Source: Plakobranchus ocellatus (lineage: Eukaryota > Mollusca > Gastropoda > Plakobranchidae). From it: a DNA stretch of 45,700 bases. Position numbers and translations under genes: made by a program. Below are positions 43,013 to 45,700 of this stretch, one piece after another (position 1 is the first letter of the stretch; each line of letters starts with the position of its first letter). The notes under the pieces were generated by a model. That model was not told the DNA's origin and did not search any database. It saw only the letters and a list, made by a program, of their open reading frames with translations. The DNA lies in NCBI GenBank assembly GCA_019648995.1, contig BLXT01000624.1, positions 631,600 through 677,299 on the forward strand. The letters run 5' to 3'.

Positions 43013-43267
43013 CCGAGTCTGTTGACAGTGACGATCCTGCCTCAGAAAGGCGTACACATTCTGACGTAGACCCAGGAACTAGAAGGATAAAAGGGGCTGT
43101 TGATGCTGTTTCTTCAACCTCTGAGGAATCCTCTGAGTCCTCATGAACATCTTCCTGTCTCTTTTACTGAAATAATCAGCTATTACCGAAGTAATGTCAC
43201 TGTCAGGGGCTAAATCTTGCATTCCTGTGTCCCAAAACTGATTAAAAAACGGGTATTTTAATAAACG
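43013..43267 (-). CDS. possible exon or gene remnant, unknown
   Basis: After AACTTCTTAG a minus-strand frame reads RLLKYPFFNQFWDTGMQDLA then PDSDITSVIADYF and reaches a donor-like A|GTAAAAG at 43168/43167. Just downstream, in another frame, comes an acidic low-complexity stretch, QEDVHEDSEDSSEVEETAST, open to about 43013. The plus strand there is also open (ESVDSDDPASERRTHSDVDP), so strand is uncertain for the second part. The first part looks protein-like, but the family is not recognised. It could be a lone exon, a frameshifted pseudogene, or part of an old transposon ORF. Confidence 0.3.
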
Positions 43268-44661
43268 CTAAGAAGTTAGCAACCGATGTAAGAACTTTTT
43301 GAAAAGTATATTTAAATATCTAAAATAAGAAAAACTGTGTGAGCTATGCTGAAATAAAATACGAGAAGAATCAATAAACAATATACATGTAAAATACCAG
43401 AGGAAAATGACGACAAAGAAATTCAAGCTTGCGATCTAGATCTAGCAGTAAAGGCCTGGTTTACTGAAATGTTTTGATCTGTATTCATGCGCACTCGGTC
43501 TCACGGAAAAAAGCAAAAACAGACGGAAATTTTGGTATGCAGGTTCTTGGGGCCTTTTTTGAAATAATACAGGTTTTCCGCGGTGCAAAACAATGCATGA
43601 TCGAAGGCCCAATACCATGATTTCAGGAATTTTTTCGACCTTATGTGTGTTTAAAAAAACAAAATGAAATACTTAGAAGCCGAATTTCATTTTTCAAACT
43701 TAGATTTTGCAAAGAAAATTGATTCTAATAATAGAAATTATATCAACTCAATATCGACCTCCGATCGATATTTTCACTGTAAACCATCATGGCACAAAAT
43801 AACCTTTGCCGACTTCCGACGGGTTTTGTCAGATCGCCACACATTTTTGTTATAAGTACTGGTGAAAATAATTACTTTTTTTCTCATTTCACTGAAACAT
43901 ATGTCGTTTCCTAAATCAGTAAAACACCTTCAAGATTTTAAAATGTGCCATATAAAATAACGTGATCTGTTGTAACATACCTATATTTTCATGGATTTTA
44001 TCGACGCCCCACAAAAATTTGTATAGGTATTGCATGTTTTAGTTTAGCTCCATTATGATAAGATGAGTTATTTGTTTAGCATTGATCAAATTAACCTGTG
44101 TATTACATAACTAGTATTTTCTAGAAGATGCGGTGATGGGTATACAAGGTGACGCTGAAAAATTGTTGGAAAGTTTTGCTAAGAGATAGATCACTGAAGT
44201 TTGTGAAACTTGTAGATCTGCCGGAGATACACCTTGATGCTCTGAAATTGTTCTTTCATTGAAATAATTAAATTGTGTTCAATTTTCGGCAAGACGTGGA
44301 ATAATTTATGTTCGTACTCTATCGAAAAGAGCTCACTTTTAACCATATAGCACAAGCCATTTGTTATAATCCTACAATCTTATTTTTGCACTATACTATC
44401 CCAGGAAGCGACATTTAATAGAGGTCATTTTTCAACGATACAGTCGCAGCCGGATGCGAAGTAAAATCAATGAAGGTCATTCTTCCATGATGGAAGAAAA
44501 ACAAGACAGTGGAACATTTAAAGTGTACGCTCTTGTGGCCAATGTTTCGGATTATCAATTGGAAACTGAAAATGCCATTAAAAAGACATTGCTTATCTAT
44601 GGTGATCCTCATAATGATCAATTGTCCTTAAAAATTAAGTTTCATTTACAGCAAAAAATTC
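43268..44661. other. non-coding
   Basis: AT-rich. A plus-strand frame is open from about 44373 into the CTA array. Its first ~90 codons are not obviously random but carry no motif. Confidence 0.4.
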
Positions 44662-44691
44662 ATACTACTACTGCTACTGTTACTGCTACTG

Positions 44692-44767
<76 letters not shown>

Positions 44768-44791
44768 GACTACTTCTTCTTCTACTGCTAT

Positions 44792-44864
<73 letters not shown>

Positions 44865-44892
44865 GCTACTACTACTACTACTACTACTACTA
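44662..44892. repeat. (CTA)n microsatellite
   Basis: About 75 triplets of CTA with CTG, CGA and TCT variants. It creates poly-Thr (plus) and poly-Ser (minus) frames that are not genes. Confidence 0.95.
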
Positions 44893-45700
44893 GGAGAAGG
44901 ACCAGCAGGAGGAGAAGTAAAATAAAAAAAATGTAAGAGAGAAGAAAGGAAGGGAGGATGAAGAGAGAAAAAAGGGAGGTCGAAGTAGGAAAGAACGATC
45001 AGGCGCGGGGAAAGAAAGAGCAGAAAAAGAAGTGCAGAACGCAAATATTTTGGATTTACAGCCAAATTTCTTTTAATAAAGTAAGTCCTTATTGAGTGGA
45101 AATATATAATAAGAAGAAAGTAAAGAGAGGGAAAAGGGTGAGCAAGATTAAGTGAGGGAGGAAGAAAGAGTAAAAGGAACGGGGAGGGGGAGAGAAGAAG
45201 GGTTTTAAGGATAGAAAGTGACAGAGAGGGAGTATGAAGGAGAAAGAGGGAGAGAGAAGGAAAGGAATAGGGAGATGGTGGTAGACGAGATGAAGAGAGA
45301 GAGGGAGAGAGAGAGACCGAGAGAGCATGACAGACAACAAGCTGGCAGCCGATGAAAAAAGATCTTAAAAGGAAACAAAAGCAAAACAATTTATATTGGT
45401 TAAAGGCGTGTATTTCTGTGTTTGTCTGGCCGCGATGCTGAACTAAGTTGAAAGTAAACTGATAACAAAATAGTATTTGAAAAGAGAAAGCCCATTGGAA
45501 TAATCAATCCATGTACGAACATAAATTAGTTCCACATATACTTTTTAGAGAGAATCTTGAGCTAAGGCTTAATCATAGAAAATGAGACAGAAAGAGTAAG
45601 AGAGAGGGGAAAGGGACATATATAGGAGGCTTATATGTATTCAGATAATTCGAGGGGGGTGGGGGGAAGGGGAGCGAGTGAAGAGGCTAAGAAATAGATT
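44893..45700. repeat. purine-rich GA/GGA tracts
   Basis: Strongly strand-asymmetric purine runs at 44893-45030, 45100-45335 and 45585-45700, separated by ordinary sequence. The final tract ends near GGGGGGTGGGGGG, a potential G-quadruplex. The long minus-strand frame here is pyrimidine low complexity, not a gene. Confidence 0.8.

Noticed and set aside
44454-45389. Long poly-Thr (plus) and poly-Ser or Pro/Leu/Ser-rich (minus) frames
   Set aside because: They depend on the CTA array and purine tracts. The ~90 codons before the array have no motif, splice support or homologue that I recognise.

Overview
This looks like a piece of an animal nuclear genome, most likely a mollusc and perhaps a gastropod. 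It is AT-rich and gene-poor, with canonical GT..AG introns, simple repeats such as (TTA)n, (CTA)n, (GA)n and (TA)n, several minisatellites, and decayed transposons. The lineage call is an inference. It rests on a short secreted C-type lectin, a Gmr1-type Ty3/Gypsy fossil, RTE-like LINE scraps and scattered AGATCT/CTAGATCT runs, and no single feature proves it. Runs of N at 10060-10067, 10422-10424, 20327-20403 and 38317-38319 are assembly gaps, all inside or beside repeats.

Layout. 1-6.3 kb: non-coding, with an old tandem duplication of about 1 kb (735-1830 and 2285-3270); parts of the same block recur near 16.6 and 18.9 kb. 6.3-8.2 kb: a decayed but end-to-end recognisable piggyBac-type DNA transposon with terminal repeats and an internal iterated motif. 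11.36-12.49 kb, minus strand: the best conventional gene, a two-coding-exon secreted C-type lectin with a signal peptide and a QPD sugar-binding motif. 13.7, 23.4, 27.5 and 31.1 kb: fragments of RTE-like LINEs. 20.0-20.7 kb: a 51-bp minisatellite duplicated across a gap. 23.7-25.9 kb: a broken Ty3/Gypsy fossil whose integrase part lies before the reverse transcriptase part, as in Gmr1-like elements. 30.5-31.0 kb, minus strand: the last two exons of an unidentified membrane protein.

32.6-39.1 kb is the most interesting stretch. A 1.9-kb open exon on the minus strand (33142-35085) encodes an unrecognised Asn/Gln/Thr/Gly-rich protein. It has four helical-looking modules of about 30 residues at its N-terminus, then nineteen 12-residue repeats arranged in a 48-residue higher-order period, and a hydrophobic C-terminal tail. 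Each 12-mer fits the spacing of the bacterial curlin amyloid motif, Q-x-G-x2-N-x-A-x3-Q. Upstream exons on the same strand (a duplicated module exon, a short exon, and a signal-peptide exon) fit in phase with it. The signal-peptide exon's ATG lies inside the first unit of a 2.5-kb degenerate 50-bp satellite, and a 21-bp minisatellite lies just downstream of the gene.

39.1-45.7 kb is mostly non-coding repeats, with one possible exon fragment near 43.2 kb. The three minus-strand genes (lectin, membrane protein, repeat protein) show no sign of working as a unit. Two appear to be secreted or cell-surface proteins.
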